Shown here: positions 1 to 8,635 of the stretch, in pieces
Layout: every line of letters starts with the position of its first letter
How positions within the stretch are numbered: the first letter of the stretch is position 1
From: Rhodococcus sp. UNC23MFCrub1.1
GTDB taxonomy: Bacteria; Actinomycetota; Actinomycetes; Mycobacteriales; Mycobacteriaceae
Reading direction: 5' to 3'
NCBI RefSeq assembly: GCF_000686025.1
Contig: NZ_JMLQ01000005.1
Span: forward strand, 186,001 to 250,000
DNA length: 64,000 nt
The notes under the pieces: generated by a model
What the model saw: the letters and a program-made list of their open reading frames with translations, nothing else
Databases searched by the model: none
Told to the model about the DNA's origin: nothing
Translations under genes and position numbers: made by a program

Positions 1-471
1 GATGTCCGTGCCCAGGTACCCCGCGGCGTAGGCCTCGGCGACCGCGGCCTGCAGCCGCCGCAGCGCCGGCACCACCTCACCGCGGAGGTAGACGAACGCG
101 TGCGACGAGCGGATGGCGTACGCCGCGATCACGATGCCCTCGACCAGCGCGTGGGGTGTGGCCATCAGCAGCGGCATGTCCTTGCACGTGCCCGGCTCCG
201 ATTCGTCGGCGTTCACCACCAGGTAGTGCGGCACGGTCTGGTCCGCGGGTGTCGGGCCGTCCTGGGGGATGAAGCTCCACTTCGTGCCGGTGGGGAAGCC
301 GGCGCCGCCGCGACCACGCAGGCCGGAGTCCTTGACCGTGCCGATCACCTCGTCGGGTGTCATCGCCAGGGCTGCGGCGAGACCGTCGTACCCGCCGTGG
401 CGGCGGTAGGTGTCCAGAGTCCAGGACTCGGGCTCGTCCCAGTAGCGGCTCAGAACCGGGGTGAGTGTCAC
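1..471 (-). CDS. nuoF: NADH-quinone oxidoreductase subunit F, N-terminal part (cut by window edge)
   Basis: This subunit carries FMN and a [4Fe-4S] cluster and takes electrons from NADH in the peripheral arm of complex I. The frame opens with GTG at 471 and about 157 residues are present before the window ends. The glycine-rich FMN/NADH-binding stretch GRGGAGFPTGTKW lies near residues 53-65 and NADESEPGTCKD follows near residue 90, both diagnostic of NuoF. The start overlaps the nuoE stop by four bases (GTGA), so the genes are translationally coupled. The C-terminal iron-sulfur part is outside the window. Confidence 0.96.
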   Translation of the reverse strand, partial: MTLTPVLSRYWDEPESWTLDTYRRHGGYDGLAAALAMTPDEVIGTVKDSGLRGRGGAGFPTGTKWSFIPQDGPTPADQTVPHYLVVNADESEPGTCKDMPLLMATPHALVEGIVIAAYAIRSSHAFVYLRGEVVPALRRLQAAVAEAYAAGYLGTDI

Positions 472-1316
472 GGCCGGGCCTCCTTCGCTGCAGTGCCGTC
501 CGGGCGGGGCACATCGGCCGACGGGGCGGGCGCGGGCTTGTCCGGGGTGGAGTCCGTCGGTGGCTCGGCTGCCGCCGCCGCGTCGGGTTCCGCGTGATCG
601 GGGGCGCGCATGTCCTTCTCCCGCGCGACACGCAGGCCTGCCAGCGTCGCCTCGCCTGCGGTCGGTGCGTCGAGCGCGCCGGGCCGGGTGTCAGGGAAGC
701 CCGCCAGGATGCGCGAGGTCTCGCGGAAGGTGCACAGGGTCGCACCGCGCGTCGGGGTGACCGGGCGCCCGGCGCGGAGTTCGTCGACCAGCGTGCGCGC
801 CGACTCGGGAGTCTGGTTGTCGAAGAACTCCCAGTTCACCATCACCACCGGTGCGTAGTCGCAGGCGGCGTTGCACTCGATGTGTTCGAGCGTCACGGTG
901 CCGTCCGTGACGCCGTCGAGGTGGTCGACGAGGGCCTCGTGAATGGCGTCCCCGCCCATCACGGCGCAGAGAGTGTTGGTGCACACGCCGACGAGGTAGT
1001 CGCCTGTCGGCTCGCGGCGGTACATCGAGTAGAACGTCGCCACCGCAGCGACCTCGGCACCCGTGAGGTCGAGTGTGTGCGAACAGAAGTCGATCCCGGC
1101 GGGGGTGAGGTACCCGTCCTCGGCCTGGAGCAGATGAAGGATCGGGATGATCGCGGACCGGGCGCGCGGGTAGCGGGCCACGATGGTGGCGGCGTCCGCC
1201 TCGAGGCGAGCCAGCACGTCCTCGGGGTAGGTCCGCCGGGCGCCTGGTCGCACGAGTTGGACGCGTTCCTCCGGACGGGGTCCGAAGGGTATCGCCACCG
1301 GTTCCCGTGCGCTCAT
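468..1316 (-). CDS. nuoE: NADH-quinone oxidoreductase subunit E
   Basis: This is the thioredoxin-like 24-kDa subunit of complex I that holds the N1a [2Fe-2S] cluster. Four cysteines sit at about residues 112, 117, 148 and 152, in VCTNTLC and ECNAAC, with the spacing expected of the family. The start ATG overlaps the nuoD stop as ATGA. At 282 residues it is longer than a typical NuoE. From about residue 225 the tail is low complexity, rich in Ala, Pro, Glu and Asp, and has no recognisable domain. The core assignment is firm; the function of the tail is unknown. Confidence 0.96.
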   Translation of the reverse strand: MSAREPVAIPFGPRPEERVQLVRPGARRTYPEDVLARLEADAATIVARYPRARSAIIPILHLLQAEDGYLTPAGIDFCSHTLDLTGAEVAAVATFYSMYRREPTGDYLVGVCTNTLCAVMGGDAIHEALVDHLDGVTDGTVTLEHIECNAACDYAPVVMVNWEFFDNQTPESARTLVDELRAGRPVTPTRGATLCTFRETSRILAGFPDTRPGALDAPTAGEATLAGLRVAREKDMRAPDHAEPDAAAAAEPPTDSTPDKPAPAPSADVPRPDGTAAKEARP

Positions 1317-2623
1317 CGGTCCACCCCACCCATCACGGGATCGATGCTCGCCACGGACGCGATCACGTCGGACACCATGCCGCCCTCGCACATCGCCGCG
1401 ACGGCCTGCAGATTGGTGAACGACGGGTCCCGGAAGTGCACCCGGTAGGGCCGGGATCCACCGTCGGAGACCATGTGCACACCCAGCTCGCCGCGGGGTG
1501 ACTCCACCGCGACGTAGACCTGTCCCTCGGGCACGCGGATGCCCTCGGTGACGAGCTTGAAATGGTGGATCAGCGATTCCATCGATCCGTCCATGATCTT
1601 CTGCACGTGCTCGCGGGAGTTGCCCAGTCCGTCGGGGCCCGAGACCAGGTCCGCAGGCCACGCGATCTTCTTGTCCGACACCATCACGGGCCCCGGCGCC
1701 AGTCGGTCGAGGCACTGTTCGACGATCTTCAGCGACTCGCTCATCTCGTCGACACGGATGAGATACCGCGCGTAGCAGTCACTCTCCTGTTCGGTGATCA
1801 CGTCGAACTCGTAGGTCTCGTAGCCGCAGTAGGGCTCCGCGCGACGGAGATCGTGGGGCAAGCCCGTGGCACGCAGCACCGGACCGGTGATCCCGAGTGC
1901 CATGCACCCGGTGAGATCGAGGTACCCGATGCCGCGGGTCCGACCCTTCCAGATGGGGTTGTCGTCCAGCATCGCGCTCATGTCGCGCAGGCGGATCGGC
2001 AACAGGTGCAGCAGGTCCCGGATCTTCGGCACGGCGTCGTCGGGCAGGTCCATCGCCAGCCCGCCCGGCCGGACGAACGCGTGATTCATCCGCAGGCCCG
2101 TGATCGTCTCGAAGATGTCGAGGATCAGTTCACGTTCCCGGAATCCGAAGAGCATGGCGGTGACCGCGCCGAGCTCCATGCCGCCGGTGGCCAGAGCGAC
2201 CAGGTGCGAGGAGATGCGGTTGAGTTCCATCAGCAACACCCGGATCACGGTCGCGCGTTCCGGCACGTCGTCGCTGATGCCGAGCAGCTTCTCCACGCCG
2301 AGGCAGTACGCCGTCTCGTTGAAGAAGGGCGACAGGTAGTCCATCCGCGTCACGTAGGTGACGCCCTGCGTCCAGTTCCGGTACTCGAGGTTCTTCTCGA
2401 TACCGGTGTGCAGGTAGCCGATTCCGCACCGCGCCTCGGTGACGGTCTCCCCCTCGATCTCGAGGATGAGGCGGAGGACCCCGTGCGTGGAGGGGTGCTG
2501 CGGTCCCATGTTGACGACGATGCGCTCCTCACCGGCGGTGCCGGCCAGGTCGACGATCTCGTCCCAGTCCTGGCCCGACGCGGTGTAGACGGTCGGCGTG
2601 GTGTGATCCTTCTCGAGTGTCAT
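1313..2623 (-). CDS. nuoD: NADH-quinone oxidoreductase subunit D
   Basis: This 49-kDa subunit of complex I, related to [NiFe]-hydrogenase large subunits, helps form the quinone-binding cavity next to cluster N2. The 436-residue product has the family signature [16 protein letters not shown] near the N-terminus, then [11 protein letters not shown] and [10 protein letters not shown], and the C-terminal SPRGELG and [10 protein letters not shown] stretches. The ATG overlaps the nuoC stop by one base (TGATG). Length and motifs are normal for the family. Confidence 0.97.
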   Translation of the reverse strand: MTLEKDHTTPTVYTASGQDWDEIVDLAGTAGEERIVVNMGPQHPSTHGVLRLILEIEGETVTEARCGIGYLHTGIEKNLEYRNWTQGVTYVTRMDYLSPFFNETAYCLGVEKLLGISDDVPERATVIRVLLMELNRISSHLVALATGGMELGAVTAMLFGFRERELILDIFETITGLRMNHAFVRPGGLAMDLPDDAVPKIRDLLHLLPIRLRDMSAMLDDNPIWKGRTRGIGYLDLTGCMALGITGPVLRATGLPHDLRRAEPYCGYETYEFDVITEQESDCYARYLIRVDEMSESLKIVEQCLDRLAPGPVMVSDKKIAWPADLVSGPDGLGNSREHVQKIMDGSMESLIHHFKLVTEGIRVPEGQVYVAVESPRGELGVHMVSDGGSRPYRVHFRDPSFTNLQAVAAMCEGGMVSDVIASVASIDPVMGGVDR

Positions 2624-3270
2624 CAGTTGTACGACCTGCGCTGATCGGGGGGCGCGATCCGCGCGCCCTTGAACTCCACCGGGATGCCGCCCAGCGGGTA
2701 GTCCTTGCGTTGCGGGTGCCCCACCCAGTCGTCGGGCATCTCGATGCGTGTCAGGGACGGGTGCCCGTCGAACTCGATGCCGAAGAAGTCGTACGTCTCG
2801 CGCTCGTGCCAGTCGGTGGTGGGGTAGATGCCGCACAGCGACGGAATGTGCGGGTCGGACTCCGGCACTGACACTTCGAGACGCAACCGACGACCGTGCG
2901 TGATGGACTGCAGATGGTAGACGGCGTGCAGCTCGCGTCCGGTCTCGCCGGGCTGGTGGACGCCACTGACGCCGAGACACAGTTCGAAGCGGAGTGCCTG
3001 ATCGTCGCGTAGCGCGGACGCGACAGCGGGCAGGTGCGTACGCGCGATGTGCAGAGTCAGCTCACCGCGGTGCAGCACGGCACGCTCGACGGCGTCGTCC
3101 CAACGTTCGCCCCGAGCCGCGAGCGCCGACTCCAGTGCGTCCGCCATGACGTCGTGGTCCCCACCGAACGGTCGACTCGCGTTGTCGTGTCGGGGTTTCG
3201 GCGGCGCCAGTCGGCCGTAACCCGACGTGTCGCCCGAACCGCGCACTCCGAACATGCCCCGCGCTCTCAT
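2623..3270 (-). CDS. nuoC: NADH-quinone oxidoreductase subunit C
   Basis: This is the 30-kDa subunit of the peripheral arm of complex I. The diagnostic block [18 protein letters not shown] lies about two thirds into the 215-residue protein, followed by [21 protein letters not shown]. The first 45 residues are a variable, Gly/Arg-rich extension of a kind seen in actinobacterial NuoC. The start overlaps the nuoB stop as ATGA. The gene is separate and not fused to nuoD as in enterobacteria. Confidence 0.96.
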   Translation of the reverse strand: MRARGMFGVRGSGDTSGYGRLAPPKPRHDNASRPFGGDHDVMADALESALAARGERWDDAVERAVLHRGELTLHIARTHLPAVASALRDDQALRFELCLGVSGVHQPGETGRELHAVYHLQSITHGRRLRLEVSVPESDPHIPSLCGIYPTTDWHERETYDFFGIEFDGHPSLTRIEMPDDWVGHPQRKDYPLGGIPVEFKGARIAPPDQRRSYN

Positions 3271-3821
3271 CGCAGCAGCGTCTTCGCGTCGATGACGGAC
3301 GGAGAACTCAGCGCGGCCTTCTCGGTCTCGGCGATGGCCCTCTCGCGGTCGACGCCCAGCGGCATCGCCTGGATCGACGCGTGCAACTGCAGGATGGCGT
3401 TGATCAGCATCTCGGGCCGCGGCGGACAACCGGGCAGATAGATGTCGACCGGTACCACGTGGTCGACGCCCTGCACGATGGCGTAGTTGTTGAACATTCC
3501 TCCCGAAGACGCGCAGACACCCATCGCCAGAACCCATTTCGGCTCGGCCATCTGGTCGTACACCTGCCGGAGCACCGGTGCCATCTTCTGGCTCACCCGT
3601 CCCGCGACGATCATGAGATCGGCCTGGCGGGGGGAGGCGCGGAAGGCCTCCATACCGAATCGGGCGAGATCGAACCGGCCGGACGTCGTCGACATCATCT
3701 CGATCGCACAGCACGCCAGTCCGAAGGTCGCGGGCCACAGAGACCCCTTGCGGGCGAAGCCGGCGAGGCCTTCGACAGTGGTCAGCAGGAAGCCGCTCGG
3801 CAGCTTCTCTTCCAATCCCAT
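3267..3821 (-). CDS. nuoB: NADH-quinone oxidoreductase subunit B
   Basis: NuoB binds the terminal [4Fe-4S] cluster N2, which passes electrons to quinone. The cluster ligands are visible as the tandem cysteines at 37 and 38 in [10 protein letters not shown], Cys103 in [12 protein letters not shown] and Cys132 in [10 protein letters not shown]. The 184-residue length is normal. It starts 27 bp after nuoA and overlaps nuoC, inside the nuo operon. Confidence 0.98.
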   Translation of the reverse strand: MGLEEKLPSGFLLTTVEGLAGFARKGSLWPATFGLACCAIEMMSTTSGRFDLARFGMEAFRASPRQADLMIVAGRVSQKMAPVLRQVYDQMAEPKWVLAMGVCASSGGMFNNYAIVQGVDHVVPVDIYLPGCPPRPEMLINAILQLHASIQAMPLGVDRERAIAETEKAALSSPSVIDAKTLLR

Positions 3822-3848
3822 GCGATCACTTCTTCCACGGCGAGTGGA

Positions 3849-4208
3849 TCAGTCCCAGCTGAGACCTCCACGACGCCACTCGTATGCGTAGGCGACGGAA
3901 ACGTTGACGATGAACAGGGCCATCGCGGCGAGACCGAACACACCCAGTGCCTCGAAGTGCACAGCCCACGGGTACAGGAACACGATCTCGATGTCGAAGA
4001 TGATGAAAAGCATTGCGGTGAGGTAGAACTTGACCGGAAAGCGACCGCCGCCGATGTGCTGCGGGGTGGGCTCGACGCCACATTCGTACGCGTCGAGCTT
4101 GGCGCGGTTGTATCGCTTCGGTCCCACTTCCGATGCCACGAGGACCGAGAACAGCGCGAAGGCGACCGCGATCGCGCCGAGAACGAGGACCGGCACATAT
4201 GCGTTCAT
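3849..4208 (-). CDS. nuoA: NADH-quinone oxidoreductase subunit A
   Basis: This small membrane subunit of complex I (119 residues) has three predicted transmembrane helices. The conserved loop between helices 1 and 2, YECGVEPT, and the block RFPVKFYLTAMLFIIFDIE are both present. The start ATG at 4208 is preceded on the minus strand by AGGAG about 12 bases upstream. It is the first gene of the operon, so the main nuo promoter should lie in 4209-4386, although I cannot assign -10 and -35 boxes with confidence. Confidence 0.96.
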   Translation of the reverse strand: MNAYVPVLVLGAIAVAFALFSVLVASEVGPKRYNRAKLDAYECGVEPTPQHIGGGRFPVKFYLTAMLFIIFDIEIVFLYPWAVHFEALGVFGLAAMALFIVNVSVAYAYEWRRGGLSWD

Positions 4209-4386
4209 GCCACTCGAACTCCTGCCCGTGTCGTGGGTTCCGACCGGAACCGCCCTACGCCTCGAGGTGATCTGTGCCACACAGTAGGACTTTTTCGTCG
4301 CGATGGGTCCGGTTTGGTGACTCGGGCTCACAATCGTCGCGAATCGGTTATCCCCCGGCGTTAGAGATCGGAGATCCGGCGGGGCC

Positions 4387-4779
4387 TCAGGCAGGGTCGC
4401 GGAGCAGTCCCACCACGGCGCGGCCGAGTTCGAGTGGGTCGATCGGGTGCGACACCGACGCGTCGGCACGCGACCAGGTGGCCAACCACGCGTCGTCGGG
4501 GCGGCCGGTGAGCACGAGAAGTGGTGGACACGGGTCGATCTCGTCGCGCAGTTGCTTCGCGAGGCCCATACCGCCGACGGGAGCGCTCTCGCCGTCGAGG
4601 ATCACCAGATCGACACCGCCGCGATCCAGGTGCTCGATCACGACGGGCGCCGTCGCCACGTCGAGATACTCGATCTCGGGCAGGTCGGGGTGCGGGCTAG
4701 GGCCCAGCGCCTGGTGGACGAGCGCCCGCGTGGACGCGTGGCTGCTGTAGATCAGCACCGACAATGTTGCGTCCGCCAC
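4387..4779 (-). CDS. Response-regulator-like receiver protein upstream of nuo (Rv3143 type)
   Basis: This is a stand-alone receiver-like domain of 130 residues with no attached DNA-binding domain. It resembles the Rv3143 family found just upstream of nuo in mycobacteria. Recognisable parts are the N-terminal strand LSVLIYSS, the phospho-acceptor region VDLVILDGE with its Asp, LLVLTGRPDDAW, and HPIDPLELG. GTG at 4779 is chosen because the longer in-frame ATG at 4866 would place the terminator hairpin 4812-4851 inside the coding region. Its position beside nuo suggests a link to respiration, but a signalling partner cannot be named. Confidence 0.85.
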   Translation of the reverse strand: MADATLSVLIYSSHASTRALVHQALGPSPHPDLPEIEYLDVATAPVVIEHLDRGGVDLVILDGESAPVGGMGLAKQLRDEIDPCPPLLVLTGRPDDAWLATWSRADASVSHPIDPLELGRAVVGLLRDPA

Positions 4780-4811
4780 GGGTGGGACGTTACCCAGTGC
4801 GCTTCGCGCCC

Positions 4812-4851
4812 GTGCGCCTTTTGCGTATGCCTGGATGCGCAAGAGGCGCAC
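4812..4851 (-). terminator. Predicted hairpin terminator after the PPOX gene
   Basis: Arms GTGCGCCTTTTGCG and CGCAAGAGGCGCAC pair over 14 bp with one G/T mismatch around a 12-base loop. The hairpin begins 15 bases after the stop codon of the flavoprotein gene ending at 4867 and lies before the regulator start at 4779. There is no clear U-tract, as is common in actinobacteria. Confidence 0.7.
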
Positions 4852-4866
4852 AGGCGCGGAGCGCAT

Positions 4867-5496
4867 CTACGACCGGTACAGCGACTCCTCGTATGCCGGC
4901 CCGTAGTACGCCCGCAGTTCCTCGAGCGATTCCGGCGAGTCGGGGATCAGCGTCTTGGAGATCTCTGCGACCGTCGGCAGCACCGACGGATTCCAGGTGT
5001 CCGGCTCCCACAGCCGTGACCGCAGGAACGCCTTGGCGCAGTGATGGAAGACCTGCTCGATGTCGACGACGAGCGCGAGGATCGGGCGGTGTCCCTTGAC
5101 CACGAGGTCGTCGAAGAACGGCGCGTCGGAGATCAACCGCGCGCGGCCGTTGATGCGCAGCGTGTCCCCGCGTCCGGGAACCAGGAAGTCGAGACCCACG
5201 AACGGGTTGCTCAGCACGTTGCGGTACCCGTCCATCCGCTTGTTGCCGGGCCGTTCCGCCAGCGCGATGGTGGCGTCGTCGAGGACGTGCACCAGCGAGC
5301 CGGGCGGGTCTCCCTTCGGCGAGACGTCGCACCGTCCGGTCTCGTCGGCGGTGGCCACCAGGCAGAACGGCGAGGCCGCGAGGAAGTCGCGGTCGAGCGG
5401 ATGCAGCCGGGGGCGATCCTTGTGGGCGGCGCGGAAGCTCGGCGTGCCGAACATCGCCGTCAGCGTCTCGCCGTCGGTCACCTGTGTCCACGTCAC
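4867..5496 (-). CDS. Pyridoxamine 5'-phosphate oxidase-family FMN protein
   Basis: This 209-residue split-barrel flavoprotein belongs to the PPOX class, in the DR2398/MSMEG_1061-like subfamily rather than true PdxH. The stretch FCLVATADETGRCDVSPKG near residue 45 and the block SNPFVGLDFLVPGRGDTLRINGRA mark the FMN-binding barrel, and an Arg-rich C-terminus follows. The GTG start overlaps the stop of the upstream VOC dioxygenase gene as GTGA, so the two form an operon ending at the hairpin 4812-4851. The substrate is unknown. Confidence 0.82.
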   Translation of the reverse strand: MTWTQVTDGETLTAMFGTPSFRAAHKDRPRLHPLDRDFLAASPFCLVATADETGRCDVSPKGDPPGSLVHVLDDATIALAERPGNKRMDGYRNVLSNPFVGLDFLVPGRGDTLRINGRARLISDAPFFDDLVVKGHRPILALVVDIEQVFHHCAKAFLRSRLWEPDTWNPSVLPTVAEISKTLIPDSPESLEELRAYYGPAYEESLYRS

Positions 5497-6443
5497 GACG
5501 CGTCACCCACCGGGAGTGCCGGGAGATTCTGCTCGATCTGCTCCCGCGTCGGCTCGAGCCACGGCGGCAGCTTCAACGAGCGCCCGAGTTCGAGCAGTGG
5601 CTCGTCGACGTCGAATCCCGGCGCCTCGGTCGCGATCTCGAACAGCACGCCGCCCGGCTCCCGGAAGTAGATCGACTGGAAGTACTGCCGGTCCAGGATC
5701 TCGGTGACGTGCGCTCCGCTGTCGACCAGCTCGGTGCGCCAGGCGGTGAGGGTCTCGTGGTCGGGCGCACGGAAGGCGACGTGGTGAACGGTGCCGCCTG
5801 CCTGCAGACCACGGTCGCTGCGGTCGGTGACGACGTCGACCAGCGCGCCCGCGCCGCCCGCGGCCATGGCGAACCGCGCGCTCGCGGCACCGTCCGCGGC
5901 GACGGTCATGCTCATCCGGTCGGTGAGCAGCTCGGCTGTCGCGTCGAGTGTCGTCTCGGTGAGGGTGACCGAGTGCAGTCCGCGCACCGCGTGTTCGGTG
6001 GGCACCGATGCCACGCCGTCCCAGCCGGAGCGGGTGTCCCCGTCGGAGGCGATCAGGTCGAGGACCATGCCGTCGTGGTCGTACAGGCGCAGGACCTCGT
6101 CGTCGCCGCGGGTCACCGGCGCCTCGACGCGCACGTTCAGCTCCCGGAGCCGGTCGTGCCAGAAGGACAGCGACGAGCCCGGAACGCTGAACGCCGTCGA
6201 CGTCACGAGACCGGTTCCCTGTCGTCCGCGCTCGACGTCCTTCCACGGGAAGAAGGTGATGAGCGACGACGGGCTACCGTGCTCGTCCCCGTAATACAGG
6301 TGGTAGGTGCCGGGGTCGTCGAAGTTGACGGTCTGCTTCACCAACCGCAGGCCGAGCACGCGCGTGTAGAACTCCACGTTCCGGCCGGGGTCCGACGCGA
6401 TGGCGGTGACGTGGTGAAGACCGAGAGGGGCGAGTGTCGTCAT
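5493..6443 (-). CDS. Ring-cleaving dioxygenase of the VOC superfamily (PcpA/MhqO-like)
   Basis: This 316-residue protein has two tandem vicinal-oxygen-chelate modules, as in hydroquinone-type extradiol dioxygenases. Expected Fe(II) ligands are visible: a His in LHHVTAIAS near residue 10, a His in VHHVAFRAP in the second half, and a Glu in GVLFEIATE. Inserts such as TVNFDDPGTYHLYYGDE are typical of the PcpA/MhqO group, which opens hydroquinones or detoxifies quinones. It is coupled to the PPOX gene downstream, suggesting aromatic or quinone detoxification. The substrate is inferred only from the family. Confidence 0.82.
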   Translation of the reverse strand: MTTLAPLGLHHVTAIASDPGRNVEFYTRVLGLRLVKQTVNFDDPGTYHLYYGDEHGSPSSLITFFPWKDVERGRQGTGLVTSTAFSVPGSSLSFWHDRLRELNVRVEAPVTRGDDEVLRLYDHDGMVLDLIASDGDTRSGWDGVASVPTEHAVRGLHSVTLTETTLDATAELLTDRMSMTVAADGAASARFAMAAGGAGALVDVVTDRSDRGLQAGGTVHHVAFRAPDHETLTAWRTELVDSGAHVTEILDRQYFQSIYFREPGGVLFEIATEAPGFDVDEPLLELGRSLKLPPWLEPTREQIEQNLPALPVGDAS

Positions 6444-6491
6444 GGGACCATCGTCCTACGTGTGCGCCGATATCTCCGTGAAAGGGATGCA

Positions 6492-7406
6492 GTGACCGAT
6501 ACGAACGATGCCTGGCCGGAACTCGTCGTGGACTCGTGGCAGGACACCCGCGACACCGTGCACATGTGGACGCAGATCGTCGGCAAGGTGCGCATGGCTC
6601 TGGCGCCACCGCTCAACCACTGGTGGGGCGTGACGTCCTACGTCGATGCGTCCGGACTCACCACCTCGCTCATGCCGTACCGCGGCGGCGGAGTCGAGAT
6701 CCGCTTCGACTTCCTCCGACACCGGCTGACCATCGAGACCACGTGGGGCGACGCACGCGAGATGGAGTTGCGGCCGCGCACGGTCGCGGACTTCCACGAC
6801 GAGTTCTTCGCCCACCTCGAGGCGCTCGGGGTCCACGTCTCGATCATGGGCTCCCCCGTCGAGGTCGACCCGTCGATTCCGTTCGCCGAGGACACCGTGC
6901 ATGCCAGCTACGACGCCGAAGCGATGACGCGATACTGGCGCTCGCTGGTGTCGGCTCATCGGGTGTTCTCCGCGTTCCGCGGCGGGTTCCGCGGGAAGTC
7001 CAGTCCGTCCCACTTCTTCTGGGGGGCCTTCGACCTGGCTGTGACCCGGTTCTCGGGTCGCCCCGCGGCGCAGCATCCGGGCGGGGTGCCCAACTGCCCC
7101 GACTGGGTGATGCACGAGGCCTACAACGAGGAGGTGTCGAGCGCCGGGTACTGGCCCGGCGGGGCGTCGGAGGGCATCTTCTACTCGTACGCCTACCCGC
7201 AACCCGACGGCTTCGACACCGCGGTCGTCGAGCCGGCGCAGGCGTACTTCGATCGCGATCTCGGCGAGTTCGTGCTCCCCTACTCGGCGGTGCGTGAGGC
7301 CGAGGACGGCGATGCCCTGCTGCGGGAGTTCCTCGAGAGCACTGCACGCATCGCCGCGGACCTCGCGGAGTGGCCCGACGGTCAGGGCAGGATCGAGTCC
7401 ACGTAG
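6492..7406 (+). CDS. DUF5996 family protein
   Basis: This is a 304-residue cytosolic protein of the DUF5996 family. Conserved pieces include NHWWGVTSYVDASGLTTS, the Trp-rich block YWRSLVSAHRVFSAFR, and FFWGAFDLAVTRFSGR followed by an EAYNEEVSSAGYWPGG motif. No catalytic residues can be assigned and no function is established. GTG at 6492 is preceded by AAAGGG. It is transcribed divergently from the dioxygenase operon, and its 3' end overlaps the convergent SDR gene by 25 bp. Confidence 0.8.
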   Translation: MTDTNDAWPELVVDSWQDTRDTVHMWTQIVGKVRMALAPPLNHWWGVTSYVDASGLTTSLMPYRGGGVEIRFDFLRHRLTIETTWGDAREMELRPRTVADFHDEFFAHLEALGVHVSIMGSPVEVDPSIPFAEDTVHASYDAEAMTRYWRSLVSAHRVFSAFRGGFRGKSSPSHFFWGAFDLAVTRFSGRPAAQHPGGVPNCPDWVMHEAYNEEVSSAGYWPGGASEGIFYSYAYPQPDGFDTAVVEPAQAYFDRDLGEFVLPYSAVREAEDGDALLREFLESTARIAADLAEWPDGQGRIEST

Positions 7407-8176
7407 CCGCCGTCGACGCGCAGTGCGCCGCCCGTGGTGGCCGACGCGAGAGGTGAACTGAGGTAGACCACCATGTTGGCGATCTCCTCGGGCTCGATGA
7501 GTCGCTGGATCAGGCTCTGCGGGCGGTACTTCACCATGAACTCGTGCTGCGCCTCGTCCCACGGCAACTCGTCGCCCACCAGATCGCGGACGAAGGTCTC
7601 GACACCTCCCGTGTGTGTCGGTCCGGCGATGACGGAGTTGACGGTCACGCCCGAGCCGGCCGCCTCCTTCGCGAAGCCGCGCGACACCGCGAGCAGCGCG
7701 GTCTTGGACATGCCGTAATGGATCATCTCGGCCGGAATCACGACGGCCGAGTCGCTGGCGATCGACAGGACCCGTCCCCAGCCCCGGTCCTTCATACCCG
7801 GAAGGTAGGCGCGGATCAGACGCACGGCGGCGAGGACGTTGACCTCGAAATAGCGGCGCCACTCGTCGTCGTCGATCTCCAGAGCCGGTGTGGCGCCGAA
7901 GATTCCGAGATTGTTCACCAGGACGTCGACATCGGGGTGTGCCTGCACCAGGGCGCGTGTGCCGTCCTCCGTGCTGACGTCCGCCGGGGCCGCGACGACC
8001 GTCGCGTCGGGTACCTCCGCGGTGAGACGGTCGAGTGCCGCACCGACGGACGCGTCGGACCGGCCGTTGATCAGCACGGTCGCTCCCGCTCGGGCGAGGC
8101 CGACGGCGATGGCGTAGCCGATGCCCTGCGTGGAACCCGTGACGAGGGCTGTCCGGCCGCTCAGATCGATCTGCAT
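7382..8176 (-). CDS. SDR-family oxidoreductase
   Basis: This is a classical short-chain dehydrogenase/reductase of 264 residues. The Rossmann glycine motif TGSTQGIGYA lies near residue 13, NNLG near residue 88, a catalytic Ser in SIASDSA near 140, and the YxxxK pair in HYGMSK near 155. The C-terminal GGALRVDGGYV is typical. Gly-rich motif spacing and an Arg after the first strand suggest NADP use, without proof. ATG at 8176 has the strong ribosome site AGGAGG just upstream on the minus strand. The substrate is unknown. Confidence 0.88.
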   Translation of the reverse strand: MQIDLSGRTALVTGSTQGIGYAIAVGLARAGATVLINGRSDASVGAALDRLTAEVPDATVVAAPADVSTEDGTRALVQAHPDVDVLVNNLGIFGATPALEIDDDEWRRYFEVNVLAAVRLIRAYLPGMKDRGWGRVLSIASDSAVVIPAEMIHYGMSKTALLAVSRGFAKEAAGSGVTVNSVIAGPTHTGGVETFVRDLVGDELPWDEAQHEFMVKYRPQSLIQRLIEPEEIANMVVYLSSPLASATTGGALRVDGGYVDSILP

Positions 8177-8190
8177 GTGTCCTCCTGGTG

Positions 8191-8628
8191 TCAGGTACGG
8201 GTCAGCAGCATCGGCAGGTGGTCTATTCCTGCCTCCAGATAGTTCGGCCCGGTGCGCACGAAGCCGAGGCGCACGTACCACTCCTCCAGGTAGGCCTGGG
8301 CGGAGATCGCGACGTCGGTGCCCGCGAACTCGATCGCCGCCCGCACCAGGTCGGCGGCCAGCCCGCGTCCGCGTGCCGCCGACGCCGTGGCGACGCGGCC
8401 GATGTGGGCCGGCACCTCGTCCTGCAACACCCGCAGTGTCGCGAGCACGTCGCCGTTCGGCTCCTCCGACCAGAACAAGGTGGTCGTGGGTTCGAGATCG
8501 CGCCCGTCGATCTCCTGCTCGCCGACGATGCCCTGCTCGTGAATGAACACCTCGGTGCGCAACTGCAGGACGCGGTACAGCGCAACGGGATCGACGTCTC
8601 GAACGGTGGCGTGATGGATGCTGGTCAC
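8191..8628 (-). CDS. GNAT-family N-acetyltransferase, ElaA type
   Basis: This is a small (145-residue) acetyl-CoA-dependent transferase of the ElaA subgroup. The N-terminal LYRVLQLRTEVFIHEQ is the ElaA hallmark, and the acetyl-CoA loop is seen as RVATASAARGRGLAADLV. The C-terminal EWYVRLGFVRTGPNYLEAGI completes the fold. The start is GTG at 8628, seven bases after the E2 gene, and it is probably in one transcript with the E2 and SDR genes. The substrate is unknown. Confidence 0.86.
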   Translation of the reverse strand: MTSIHHATVRDVDPVALYRVLQLRTEVFIHEQGIVGEQEIDGRDLEPTTTLFWSEEPNGDVLATLRVLQDEVPAHIGRVATASAARGRGLAADLVRAAIEFAGTDVAISAQAYLEEWYVRLGFVRTGPNYLEAGIDHLPMLLTRT

Positions 8629-8635
8629 CGCACCA

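Noticed and set aside
4346..4370. GGTT...GCGTTAGAGATCG near nuo, similar to the GGTTCTAG-N6-CGCTAGAGA pair
   Set aside because: Spacing differs by one base, the left arm lacks CTAG, and the orientation is opposite to the nuo genes. I do not count it as a third copy.
4780..4866. N-terminal extension of the response regulator to ATG 4866
   Set aside because: The extension encodes the terminator hairpin of the upstream gene. The receiver domain starts normally at GTG 4779.
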